Shown piece by piece: positions 52,896 to 59,904 of a stretch of 64,000 nt of DNA. Where the stretch lies: assembly GCA_964602655.1 (NCBI GenBank), contig CAZRSF010000032.1, positions 1 through 64,000 of the forward strand, read 5' to 3'. The position numbers and the translations under genes are program-made. Numbering within the stretch: position 1 is the first letter of the stretch; each line of letters opens with the position of its first letter. The stretch comes from Moduliflexus sp964602655. Lineage in GTDB: Bacteria; Moduliflexota; Moduliflexia; Moduliflexales; Moduliflexaceae. The notes under the pieces are model-generated. The model was given only the letters and a program-made list of their open reading frames with translations, did no database searches and was not told the origin of the DNA.

Positions 52896-53495
52896 ATGGA
52901 GCAAAACGGAAACCAGAAATCGGATAAGCGTATCGCCATTCTTGAGGCGACGCTGGAATTGATCGCGGAACAAGGCTTTCATAACACGCCGACCTCCCAG
53001 ATCGCGGAGAAAGCCTGCGTCGGAGTCGGATCGATTTATCGGTATTTTAAGGACAAAGACGAACTTATCCACGAATTATTCGAATATGTCATTGAAAAAG
53101 AAAACGGAGAGGTTCTGAAAGCGTATAATGCGAAGGCGCCGCTGAGAGAGCGGTATATTTATCTCTGTAGTCACATGATTGGGTTTGCCGTGCAGCACCC
53201 CAAAGAATCGAATTTTCTCGAACAATATATGCATTCGCCGTATGGTTTGTCACGACGACGGGAAGATGTCTTCAAACAAGACCGCCACAAAATGAAGAAA
53301 CCGCCGTTAGCCATCCTGTTCGACACCGCCATCGCGCAGCAGGTGATCAAAGATCTGCCGCCATTCATTCTGGGAGCATTGACGTTCGGCCCGATTTTCG
53401 AATTGATTCGTGATATAAACGCCGGACTGGCAGAATATGATGCCGAACTGACCAATCGCGCCGTCGAAGCTTGCTGGGATGCGATCAAACGCTAA
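52896..53495 (+). CDS. TetR family transcriptional regulator
   Basis: 199 residues. The N-terminal helix-turn-helix is canonical (RIAILEATLELIAEQGFHNT, then QIAEKACVGVGSIYRYFKDK). The C-terminal ligand domain is AcrR-like, with variable helices. It probably represses its own gene and the MATE exporter 86 bp downstream, since both upstream regions carry the same 16-bp operator. A hairpin CGCTAAAA/TTTTAGCG overlaps its stop codon. Confidence 0.93.
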   Translation: MEQNGNQKSDKRIAILEATLELIAEQGFHNTPTSQIAEKACVGVGSIYRYFKDKDELIHELFEYVIEKENGEVLKAYNAKAPLRERYIYLCSHMIGFAVQHPKESNFLEQYMHSPYGLSRRREDVFKQDRHKMKKPPLAILFDTAIAQQVIKDLPPFILGALTFGPIFELIRDINAGLAEYDAELTNRAVEACWDAIKR

Positions 53496-53539
53496 AATCT
53501 TTTAGCGTATATTGAATTGCGCTTTTATGATACTTTCGG

Positions 53540-53555
53540 AGTGAGTATTCACTCT
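53540..53555. promoter_or_regulatory. TetR operator, copy 2
   Basis: AGTGAGTATTCACTCT, with perfect arms GAGTGA and TCACTC. TATGAT (53526-53531) is the likely -10, so the site would block transcription of the MATE gene. Confidence 0.65.
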
Positions 53556-53581
53556 CTATTTATTTGACAAAAGGAAAAAAT

Positions 53582-54973
53582 ATGCAACACTCCAAATTAC
53601 ATCTGCTTGAAACAACCTCAGTCCCCCAGGCCATCTTGAAATTAGCCATTCCGACAATGGTCGGCATGTTAGTGCAGGTGTTTTACAACATGACCGACAC
53701 CTTTTTCGTCGGGCGCTTGAATGACGCCAATCAGGTGGCGGCGGTCGCGATCACCATGCCGATCTTTATGATTACGATGGCATTGAGCGGCATTTTCGGC
53801 AACGGCGGCGCGTCGTATATCTCGCGTCTGTTAGGAAGCAAAGAGCATGAACGCGCCAAACAAACGCTGGCGCTCGCCTGGGTGTCGGGCATCGTCCTCG
53901 GCGTGGTCGTGATGATCGCCGGGTTCTACTGGATGCCTTCTATTCTCTCGGTTTCAGGCGCGAGCGCGCAAACCGCTCCCTTTGCCGCCGCATATCTGCG
54001 CATTATTCTCGCCGGAAGCGTCGTGATTATGCTGAATTTCGCGGCGGGACAACTCCTCCGCGCTGAGGGCGCAGCGAAAGAAGCGATGATCGGCATGGCC
54101 ATCGGCACTGTCGCCAATATCATCTTAGACCCGCTCTTCATTTTTACGTTTCATCAAGGCGTCGCCGGGGCTGCTGTCGCTACTGTTATAGGCAATGGGC
54201 TGGCGTTTGCGTATTATCTGAGTTATTACGTCCGCCGCAAAAGCCTGATTCCGCTGACGTTCGCAGGGCTGAAGTTCGACTGGGTCATTTATCGGGAAAT
54301 ATTCGAAATCGGTATTCCGGCGTCAATCAGTCATTTGCTCATGAGCTGCGCGAATATGTTTATGAATAAGATGGCTGCCGGCTATGGCGACGTGGTGGTC
54401 GCTGCGATTGGAATTGACATGCGGGTTTTTACGATGCCGATTATGTTGAGCGTCGGCCTAGCAATCGGGGCGCAGCCGCTGTTTGGGTATAGCTACGGCG
54501 CAAAGAATCTGCCGCGCCTGAAAGCCTCCATCAAAACAGCGACCGGCATGGCAACCGGCATTACGCTGACCTTTACTGTCATTTTTGCGCTGTTTTCAAC
54601 CGCATTCATCAAGACGTTCATTCACGATAACGAGGTCGTCGCCGTTGGCGTCAGAATTTTACGCGCGATGATTATCGGTCTGCCGTTCATCGGCGTGCAA
54701 ATGGTGTTGATGAACGCGATGCAGGCGATGGGGAAAGGGATGCCCGCCCTGATCATTTCGCTCTCGCGTCAGGGGATTGTGTTCGTGCCCGCCTTGATTA
54801 TTCTGAATCGGCTCTTCGGTTTTTCCGGCTTTATTTACACCATGCCTGCCGCCGATATTTTAAGCGCAATCCTATCGGTCGCGCTCTTTTTCAGAGCGAT
54901 TGCGCATGCCGAACGGGCGGAGCAGCCGTTTCATGTTCCGCAATTCGAGCCAGGCGAAACCGAAGCGGTCTAA
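53582..54973 (+). CDS. MATE family multidrug/Na+ exporter
   Basis: 463 residues from the ATG at 53582 (AAAAGGAA upstream). Twelve helices in two halves. Motifs: LAIPTMVGMLVQVFYNMTDT at helix 1, FFVGRLNDANQVAAVAIT, and the second-half EIGIPASISHLLMSCANMFM. It exports cationic toxic compounds in exchange for Na+ or H+. Shared TetR operators point to induction by a substrate of the pump. Confidence 0.93.
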   Translation: MQHSKLHLLETTSVPQAILKLAIPTMVGMLVQVFYNMTDTFFVGRLNDANQVAAVAITMPIFMITMALSGIFGNGGASYISRLLGSKEHERAKQTLALAWVSGIVLGVVVMIAGFYWMPSILSVSGASAQTAPFAAAYLRIILAGSVVIMLNFAAGQLLRAEGAAKEAMIGMAIGTVANIILDPLFIFTFHQGVAGAAVATVIGNGLAFAYYLSYYVRRKSLIPLTFAGLKFDWVIYREIFEIGIPASISHLLMSCANMFMNKMAAGYGDVVVAAIGIDMRVFTMPIMLSVGLAIGAQPLFGYSYGAKNLPRLKASIKTATGMATGITLTFTVIFALFSTAFIKTFIHDNEVVAVGVRILRAMIIGLPFIGVQMVLMNAMQAMGKGMPALIISLSRQGIVFVPALIILNRLFGFSGFIYTMPAADILSAILSVALFFRAIAHAERAEQPFHVPQFEPGETEAV

Positions 54974-55420
54974 GAAATTCCGGGATCGCCAGCAACCTGC
55001 TGGCAAAAAATGCCGACAGGATGGCAGCGATCCCGGCAAAACGTCGCCCTTCGCCCTGAAAGGGCGGCGGAATACAGACGGGGGTTTCAACCCCTGGAAA
55101 TAGGTCATGCCGAATGCCTCGTCCCGTAGGGACGTTCGCGAATAGCGCGCCCATTTATGGGCGGGTGAATCGGCGGATGCCACGTTTCCCGCCGATAAAT
55201 CGGCGGGCTATTGGCGGGCGTCCCTGCCGGGACGGATGCGGCGGCAGAAACGCCATGTCGCCCGGCTATAAACAAAAAAACGCAGGCGGGTCTTCGGCTT
55301 GCGCCTACCAAAACGCCTGCGGTCGCGTAATATTCGGAGCGTGTCGCCACACTCGCCGGAGCAGGTCTGGACTCTTCGATGATACGCCCGGCAACATCCC
55401 TGCCGCCGGTTCTGATGATG
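54974..55420. other. Repeat-dense 447-bp region between the MATE gene and the DGR template repeat
   Basis: No credible gene. It holds an inverted repeat (GGGATCGCCAGCAACCTGC facing CAGCGATCCC), a family D unit (55041-55098), palindromes around CGCCCATTTATGGGCG and GCCGATAAATCGGC, and a hairpin with arms CGCAGGCG/CGCCTGCG (55281-55322). The missing part of the reverse transcriptase is not here. Confidence 0.55.
55041..55098. repeat. Composite hairpin repeat, family D copy 3
   Basis: CGCCCTGAAAGGGCG followed by GAATACAGACGGGGGTTTC and a GGGGTTTCAACCCC stem, as in the copy at 40139-40240. Confidence 0.65.
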
Positions 55421-55980
55421 AAGAGTGCTCGACACCACAACCACACGAAACCCGATATTGGTGTTCCTGTTGTTTGGATTGTTCCTGTTACGATAAGCGC
55501 ATCGGCAATTATGCGGATTGTTGTTCCACGCACCGCCGCGCAGATATGGTCAATGCTGGGGAAATATTTGCGAATATCGCATTGCAGCACATACCGCGTA
55601 GAACGCAAAAATCCCGTAAATCGGCGCAAGGCGCGGTGTGTGCCGAACCCGGCGCGATTGGCGTAAGAATCGTGAATAAATGTCCGCTCGAAAATCGGCG
55701 CAATCACGTGGCAAAGCGCATGATGCACGACCCGGTCGCGATAGGGCGCGGCGGAAATCATGCGGCGTTTCGGCTCGTAAATCTCGAAGGTGCGATATGC
55801 GCCTGGGCGGTACGTTTTTTCCAGCAATTCACGCTGCAATTGCTCTAATTCGAGTTCGATCCGCGCATTGAACGCCAACACGTTCGACCGGTAGCGTTTC
55901 CCCTGCTGCGCCTGTCGCGCCGCATGCAGCAGATTCGCAAAACTCGTGATCTCAGGCCACAGCCCGCCTGCTCGTTTCAT
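55105..55980 (-). CDS. Truncated DGR reverse transcriptase (remnant; true RT part is 55546-55980)
   Basis: The first 145 residues are an unmistakable DGR/retron-type reverse transcriptase N-terminus: LWPEITSFANLLHAARQAQQ, YEPKRRMISAAPYRDRVVHH, FERTFIHDSYANRAGFGTHR and the first catalytic motif CDIRKYFPSIDH with its Asp. It then runs out of homology at 55545, where the template repeat begins in another frame. The 147 following codons are a chance reading of the template and repeats. Motifs B to D, including YxDD, are missing, so it cannot polymerise. Its start overlaps the avd gene by 29 bp, as expected for a DGR. A deletion or assembly join is the likely cause. Confidence 0.85.
   Translation of the reverse strand: MKRAGGLWPEITSFANLLHAARQAQQGKRYRSNVLAFNARIELELEQLQRELLEKTYRPGAYRTFEIYEPKRRMISAAPYRDRVVHHALCHVIAPIFERTFIHDSYANRAGFGTHRALRRFTGFLRSTRYVLQCDIRKYFPSIDHICAAVRGTTIRIIADALIVTGTIQTTGTPISGFVWLWCRALFIIRTGGRDVAGRIIEESRPAPASVATRSEYYATAGVLVGASRRPACVFLFIAGRHGVSAAASVPAGTPANSPPIYRRETWHPPIHPPINGRAIRERPYGTRHSA
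55421..55543 (-). repeat. DGR template repeat (TR)
   Basis: 123 bp that align without gaps to the variable repeat at 56491-56613. In coding sense it reads GGAWNNNPHNCRCAYRNRNN and so on, dense in AAC/AAT codons, as mutagenic templates are. Nineteen positions in the variable part differ from the VR, and each is an adenine in the TR. One more difference, C in TR against G in VR (plus-strand 55427 and 56497), lies in the otherwise identical 3' segment, where IMH and IMH* normally differ. Confidence 0.95.
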
Positions 55981-56338
55981 GTTCGCCGCCCGCCTCTTTG
56001 CGCTGCCGTTGTTTGATCCAACTTCCCAAATCCGTGCCGATACTGTTTAGCTGCTTCGCCGCATGTTCGTAGCGAACTTCGTTGATCAGGCGAAAATCCA
56101 GCAAGAGCCGCGTTTGATAGCGCAACACGGCGATTTTCGGATTCGCCGACTGTAGCAGCGCGGTTTTATTCTGCGCGAATTGCGCCTGCACCAACAATTC
56201 CAGCGTCTCGTACACTCCCTGCACCATCCGCTCGCCCAGCGCGAATTTATGGTCGCGCGGCAGCCGGTTCAGGATCGGCACGTACCAGAACGTTAAATCG
56301 TACATCTTTTGAATGATCGGCAGTTCAGTATTCGTCAT
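55952..56338 (-). CDS. avd: DGR accessory variability determinant (Avd)
   Basis: 128 residues, almost all alpha-helical, as in the four-helix-bundle Avd/23S-rRNA-intervening-sequence family. Key segments are KFALGERMVQGVYETLELLV, IAVLRYQTRLLLDFRLINEV and LNSIGTDLGSWIKQRQ. Avd forms a basic pentamer that binds the reverse transcriptase and nucleic acid and is required for mutagenic retrohoming. It lies between the variable-protein gene and the reverse transcriptase fragment, with a 29-bp overlap to the latter. The C-terminus is basic. It looks intact. Confidence 0.93.
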   Translation of the reverse strand: MTNTELPIIQKMYDLTFWYVPILNRLPRDHKFALGERMVQGVYETLELLVQAQFAQNKTALLQSANPKIAVLRYQTRLLLDFRLINEVRYEHAAKQLNSIGTDLGSWIKQRQRKEAGGEHETSRRAVA

Positions 56339-56366
56339 AGTAGCAGTAAAAAAATAATGTCGGCTC

Positions 56367-56399
56367 AGACCTCACAGGTCTTGAAGACCTGTGAGGTCT
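56367..56399. repeat. Palindrome family C, copy 6
   Basis: Arms AGACCTCACAGGTCT and AGACCTGTGAGGTCT around TGA, between the avd start and the variable-protein stop. Confidence 0.8.
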
Positions 56400-56418
56400 C
56401 TGTTCAAAAAAAATTTCG

Positions 56419-56438
56419 ACAGGGGGCAAGCCCCCTGT
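56419..56438 (-). promoter_or_regulatory. Hairpin downstream of the DGR variable repeat
   Basis: A perfect 8-bp GC-rich stem (ACAGGGGG/CCCCCTGT) with a 4-nt loop, 52 bp past the VR. In the Bordetella phage DGR a stem of the same size near the VR end promotes homing. The distance is larger here, so this role is inference. Confidence 0.5.
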
Positions 56439-56487
56439 ACCCCCTGCAAGGGAAAAAACAAAAAAGAAAAGAGAAAAAAGAGCAAAG

Positions 56488-59208
56488 TTAAAGAGTCCTC
56501 GACACCACAACCACACGAAACCCGATAAAGGTGCCCCAGGGGTCCGGATCGTACCAGTGACGATAAGCGCAACGGCAATTAAGCGGAGAGTAGTACCACG
56601 CACCGCCGCGCAGAACCTTCGTCTTTTCTTCGCTTAGACTCTTTTGTATTTCATCAAAAGACGGTTCGCCGTCAGAGTAGCGATAGTCCTGATTCAAGCA
56701 CCATTCCCAGACATTGCCGGTCATGTCGTCGCAGCCAAACGCGCTTTTCCCTCGCGGAAACGCGCCGACCGCGCTCGTCGCGCCAAGATTCGTGTCGGCG
56801 TAATTGGCGAATTCCGGCGTCAATTCATTGCCAAACGCAAACAATCTGCCGTCCGTCCCCCGCGCCGCGTATTCCCATTCGGCCTCGGTGGGGAGGCGGA
56901 ACACCTCACCCCCTTGATCCCCCTCTCCTAAATTAGGAGAGGGGGTTGGGGGTGAGGTGTTCCTTGTCAACCACGCGCAAAACGCCATCGCCTCATACCA
57001 CGAGACGGCGACCGCCGGATGATTCGGCAGCGCAAAGCGTTCATCTTGAAAACGTCGCCGCCCGTTCCAGCCTTTTTGTTCCTTGATTTTCCAGCCGCCG
57101 GTTTCTGTCCAGAATTTTTCCTCGCGATAGCCGCCGTCGTCCACAAATGCCTGAAATTGCGCGTTCGTGATGGGATAACGGCTGATGCGGAACGCCGGGA
57201 GCGTCACCGGATGCTGCGGCAATTCGTATTGTATCCATTTCTTGAAATTCTCCGCATATTCCGGGTTCGGATATGGAATCTCGAAATAGGGATCGCGCTG
57301 CGGATCGCTCCCCATCAGGAATGTTCCGGCGGGAATGTCCCTCCATTCGATCCATGGCGTTCCGTCTGCGCGAAGCCCCACGCCGGGGCGGTCGTCGCCG
57401 AACTCTGCCAGCAGATTCCCGGCCAGCGCCCGTTCCCGCGCCGGAAGCGGGGCACAACCCTGCCAGGGTTTTAAACCCTGGCAGGGTTCAGCCGTCCCTT
57501 CGGTCAGAATCGCTTTCAGCCATTTTTTCAGGCGTTTCTTTTTGTTGAGAAACGATTTATTCTGCGTCGCTTCGAACAACACCCGTTTTTCATAGAGCGC
57601 ATGCGCCGCAAACAAGGCGCAATAGGCGTCGGCCTGCCTGACCTCGGTCACGTCTTCGACCTCTTCGGGGCATAACTGCTCGACCGCTTCCCAGATGCCT
57701 GTGGCGGTGCACATCTGCACACTCAATAACACCACTTCGCGCCAGCGTTCGTGATCCTCTTTCACCAGTTCGACAATATTGAACGGAAACGGCGGATCGT
57801 CTTTATGTTCGTGCAGATAGTACGCCGCCAAATACTCTTGAAAACTGCGATGCGGGAAGGTGTAAATCTCGCCGTCTTGCGCGACCAGCAGCCCGGCGCG
57901 TTGGTTCAAATGCGCCTTCGCCTCCTCGATTTCTTTGGAGTTCAGCTTATAGAGTTCGTTGATGATCTTTTCTTGCGGAATATCCGCCACGCGAGCGGCG
58001 TCCGTGTCGAGCGGCTGCCGCGCATGCGCCTCGAACGCGATCCGCGACAGGGCTTCCAGCAGCTTATCTCTGCCGATATTCAGGACTTCCGATAAGCTCT
58101 TGTATTCGTGCTGTTTATAGCCTTCCCACCATTCTAACAGCACCTCGGTGGCGCGGGCGTACAATTCGACGCGCTTATCCGGCAATTCCGTACCGGTGGA
58201 AGAATGCAGCACCGCCATGAGCGTCAGCAACAGCGGACGTTCCGCCAACTGGCGCAATTGGGCGCGAGTGTCAATCGCTTTCTGCAAGGCTTCGGCGCGA
58301 TTTTTCGCAAAGTCGGAGGCAAGCTGTCCGTGTTCCGCCATTTCCTCGTACCAGCGCGTCACGAATTCCGCGATCTGCTTCTCGTCGAACGTCGCTAAGA
58401 CCGTCTCGGCAAAGCCATCAAGCCGCCAGGATGCGTTCTGGTCGGAATCAGCGCGGCTCGCTTTCGGCGGCTGATAGGCATAGGTTCGGCTGGTGACGAG
58501 GATGCGGCAGCCCTTCCAGCACATCGCGGCGGCGCGAATCGCGTCAAGAATCTGCTGGCGGCGGCGCTGCGCTTCCGGCACTTCGTCCAGCCCGTCGAAT
58601 AATAACAGCGCCTTGCCATCCCACAGAATGGATTTGAGCGCAGGCGCAAATTCCTCGATGCCCCACGCCCGCAATTTCTCGCGCAAATAGGCGAACAGAT
58701 GTTCGATTGTGACCGGCGCGTTGTCTGCCGGCAGCGCGGTGGCGGCGAATTCGCGCAAGACAATGATCACCGGCAGCAGCGCGCCATGCTGCCAGGGCTG
58801 CGGCGCAGGCTGTTTGTCTTTCTCTTTTTCGTCCGGCATCGGCGCGGTCAGAAGCGAGCGATTGACGCAGGGGTCTCCGGCGCGTTCCCCAGCAAGGCAG
58901 AGCGCGACGAACTTGACGAACGTGCTTTTGCCGCTGCCGGGGTCACCGAGCAGCACCAGCCGCTTTTCGGCGTTCAGCCATTCGACCGCCGAGCGAAATC
59001 GCTGTTTATTCGAACGTTTTTCGTCGTCTTCGGCGTTCTGTGTCCGCAGCGCGGTATAAATCGCGGCCAAATTGCGGCAGCGCTCTTTCGAGGCGTTCGG
59101 GCTGATGCCAAGCAAATCCACCTTGCTGCATGTCTCCATGACGCTGTTGAGATACTGACGTTCGCAGGCGGCAACGTCCGTCGCGGCGTGCCCCGGCAAA
59201 TTGACCAC
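56488..59208 (-). CDS. DGR variable protein: NACHT NTPase with C-terminal FGE-sulfatase/C-type-lectin-fold domain
   Basis: 906 residues if begun at GTG 59208. The NACHT domain has Walker A VLLGDPGSGKSTF near 86-98 and Walker B ALLLFDGLDEVPE near 200-212, then ILVTSRTYAY. A winged-helix/helical part follows (FPHRSFQEYLAAYYLHEH). Residues from about 615 form a formylglycine-generating-enzyme-like fold (IPAGTFLMGSDP, YPITNAQFQAFVDDGGY, RLPTEAEWEYAARG, GNVWEWCLN). The last 40 residues (WYYSPLNCRCAYRHWYDPDP region) are the VR, the surface that varies. It should be a STAND sensor with an adaptable ligand face. Two palindromic repeats are inserted in frame (residues about 574-584 and 749-770). Confidence 0.92.
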   Translation of the reverse strand: MVNLPGHAATDVAACERQYLNSVMETCSKVDLLGISPNASKERCRNLAAIYTALRTQNAEDDEKRSNKQRFRSAVEWLNAEKRLVLLGDPGSGKSTFVKFVALCLAGERAGDPCVNRSLLTAPMPDEKEKDKQPAPQPWQHGALLPVIIVLREFAATALPADNAPVTIEHLFAYLREKLRAWGIEEFAPALKSILWDGKALLLFDGLDEVPEAQRRRQQILDAIRAAAMCWKGCRILVTSRTYAYQPPKASRADSDQNASWRLDGFAETVLATFDEKQIAEFVTRWYEEMAEHGQLASDFAKNRAEALQKAIDTRAQLRQLAERPLLLTLMAVLHSSTGTELPDKRVELYARATEVLLEWWEGYKQHEYKSLSEVLNIGRDKLLEALSRIAFEAHARQPLDTDAARVADIPQEKIINELYKLNSKEIEEAKAHLNQRAGLLVAQDGEIYTFPHRSFQEYLAAYYLHEHKDDPPFPFNIVELVKEDHERWREVVLLSVQMCTATGIWEAVEQLCPEEVEDVTEVRQADAYCALFAAHALYEKRVLFEATQNKSFLNKKKRLKKWLKAILTEGTAEPCQGLKPWQGCAPLPARERALAGNLLAEFGDDRPGVGLRADGTPWIEWRDIPAGTFLMGSDPQRDPYFEIPYPNPEYAENFKKWIQYELPQHPVTLPAFRISRYPITNAQFQAFVDDGGYREEKFWTETGGWKIKEQKGWNGRRRFQDERFALPNHPAVAVSWYEAMAFCAWLTRNTSPPTPSPNLGEGDQGGEVFRLPTEAEWEYAARGTDGRLFAFGNELTPEFANYADTNLGATSAVGAFPRGKSAFGCDDMTGNVWEWCLNQDYRYSDGEPSFDEIQKSLSEEKTKVLRGGAWYYSPLNCRCAYRHWYDPDPWGTFIGFRVVVVSRTL
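56491..56613 (-). repeat. DGR variable repeat (VR)
   Basis: The last 123 bp of the NACHT/FGE gene before its TAA. Against the TR, 13 residues differ in the encoded protein (Asn to Tyr, Ser, His, Asp, Pro, Gly or Phe; Arg to Trp; His to Leu) and two codon changes are silent. The constant ends are GGTGCG at the start and an identical stretch from ATCGGGTTTC to CTCTT, apart from one G/C difference. Confidence 0.95.
56898..56963. repeat. Family H palindrome inserted in frame in the NACHT/FGE gene
   Basis: 66 bp with arms GGAACACCTCACCCCC and GGGGGTGAGGTGTTCC and a nested CCCTCTCCTAATTT-type core. It encodes about 22 residues (TSPPTPSPNLGEGDQGG) in a loop just before RLPTEAEWEYAARG. The frame is kept. 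Confidence 0.8.
57456..57488. repeat. Family B palindrome inserted in frame in the NACHT/FGE gene (copy 6)
   Basis: 33 bp with arms AACCCTGCCAGGGTTT and AAACCCTGGCAGGGTT, exactly 11 codons (EPCQGLKPWQG). It falls in the linker between the helical part and the FGE domain. Confidence 0.8.
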
Positions 59209-59234
59209 GCCGATCCTGTTCCCCTTGAATTCAA

Positions 59235-59277
59235 CGGCAGGCGAAGTGGGCGGTTCGCCTGCCGGTGTTACTTTGGG
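59235..59277 (-). promoter_or_regulatory. Candidate programmed -1 frameshift signal
   Basis: The heptamer C-CCA-AAG (59271-59277) lies in phase at the end of the 152-codon ORF, directly before its TAA. Six nt later is a perfect 11-bp stem, CGGCAGGCGAA/TTCGCCTGCCG, with an 8-nt loop (59235-59264). A -1 slip reads CCC AAA GTA ACA and continues 21 open codons into GTG 59208 in frame. Confidence 0.6.
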
Positions 59278-59726
59278 AGGGTCGTCGCTCCCACTTTGCC
59301 AAGATGCAGATTCCCGATTTCCCCTTTATCGAATTCGAGGCCGGTACTGCCACGCCCTTCGGCGATGGCCTGATCTACTGTCATATCCCCCTTGACGACA
59401 ACATCCGTGAATTTCGCGCCGATTGCGCCCATTTTTTGTAATTCGGCTGCGAGCCTGCTGACGAGTGCTTGCGTTTTGGGATCATTCGCAAGATCGGCTT
59501 TCGCAATCTGATTGCTCAAGGCATCTACATACCCCTGTTCTTTCGGATCATCCTCAACATTTTCAATCGCTTTTTCGAGTTTGTTTTTCTCGCCTTTGTG
59601 TTTTTCCTGCCATTTGGAGATCGCCCAGGTTTTCAATCCCTGATACGCATCGTTGGCAACGACACTGACGCCTTTTGGCACATCCGCAAGAATCGCGGCA
59701 ATCATGGTAGCGGTCATCGAATCCAT
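59268..59726 (-). CDS. Helical protein, probable N-terminal adaptor part of the NACHT system
   Basis: 152 residues with AAGGAGAATATT before the ATG. The first 115 residues are helical (AAILADVPKGVSVVANDAYQ, KLEKAIENVEDDPKEQGYVD, NDPKTQALVSRLAAELQKMG), like the helical effector-associated domains found in front of NACHT ATPases. The tail (VVVKGDMTVDQ, then LEFDKGEIGNLHLG) is beta-prone. A similar VEFKGNRIGVVNLPG run is encoded just upstream of, and across, the NACHT GTG. It may be made alone or, by -1 frameshift, as the front of a 1,079-residue fusion. Family not firmly known. Confidence 0.65.
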   Translation of the reverse strand: MDSMTATMIAAILADVPKGVSVVANDAYQGLKTWAISKWQEKHKGEKNKLEKAIENVEDDPKEQGYVDALSNQIAKADLANDPKTQALVSRLAAELQKMGAIGAKFTDVVVKGDMTVDQAIAEGRGSTGLEFDKGEIGNLHLGKVGATTLPK

Positions 59727-59780
59727 AATATTCTCCTTGTGTTGATGGTTGACGTTTTGCGCGAGTTTGGTTTCGAAACT

Positions 59781-59830
59781 GTACGTCGAAACTGCGTTTC
59801 GACGAGGGCGAAACTTCAGTTTCGCCCTAC
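59781..59830. repeat. Family F palindrome pair
   Basis: GTCGAAACTGCGTTTCGAC and GGGCGAAAC/GTTTCGCCC stems in tandem, within the 178-bp gap between bpt and the helical-protein gene. A family D fragment (GCGCCCTTTCAGGGC) follows at 59859. Confidence 0.65.
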
Positions 59831-59904
59831 GATATATGCAGGGCGTTTGCGCGATGATATTTGCGCCCTTTCAGGGCTGAGGCGCGGGGATGCAACCCCG
59901 CCCC

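Noticed and set aside
55114..55848. A 244-codon plus-strand open frame across the DGR template and reverse transcriptase fragment
   Set aside because: It is antisense to the reverse transcriptase codons and template repeat, and contains translated palindromes. No family features.
56491..56613. TR/VR similarity as a simple tandem duplication of the gene end
   Set aside because: All variable-part differences are at template adenines and the gap-free alignment ends sharply at both sides, which a drifting duplicate would not show.
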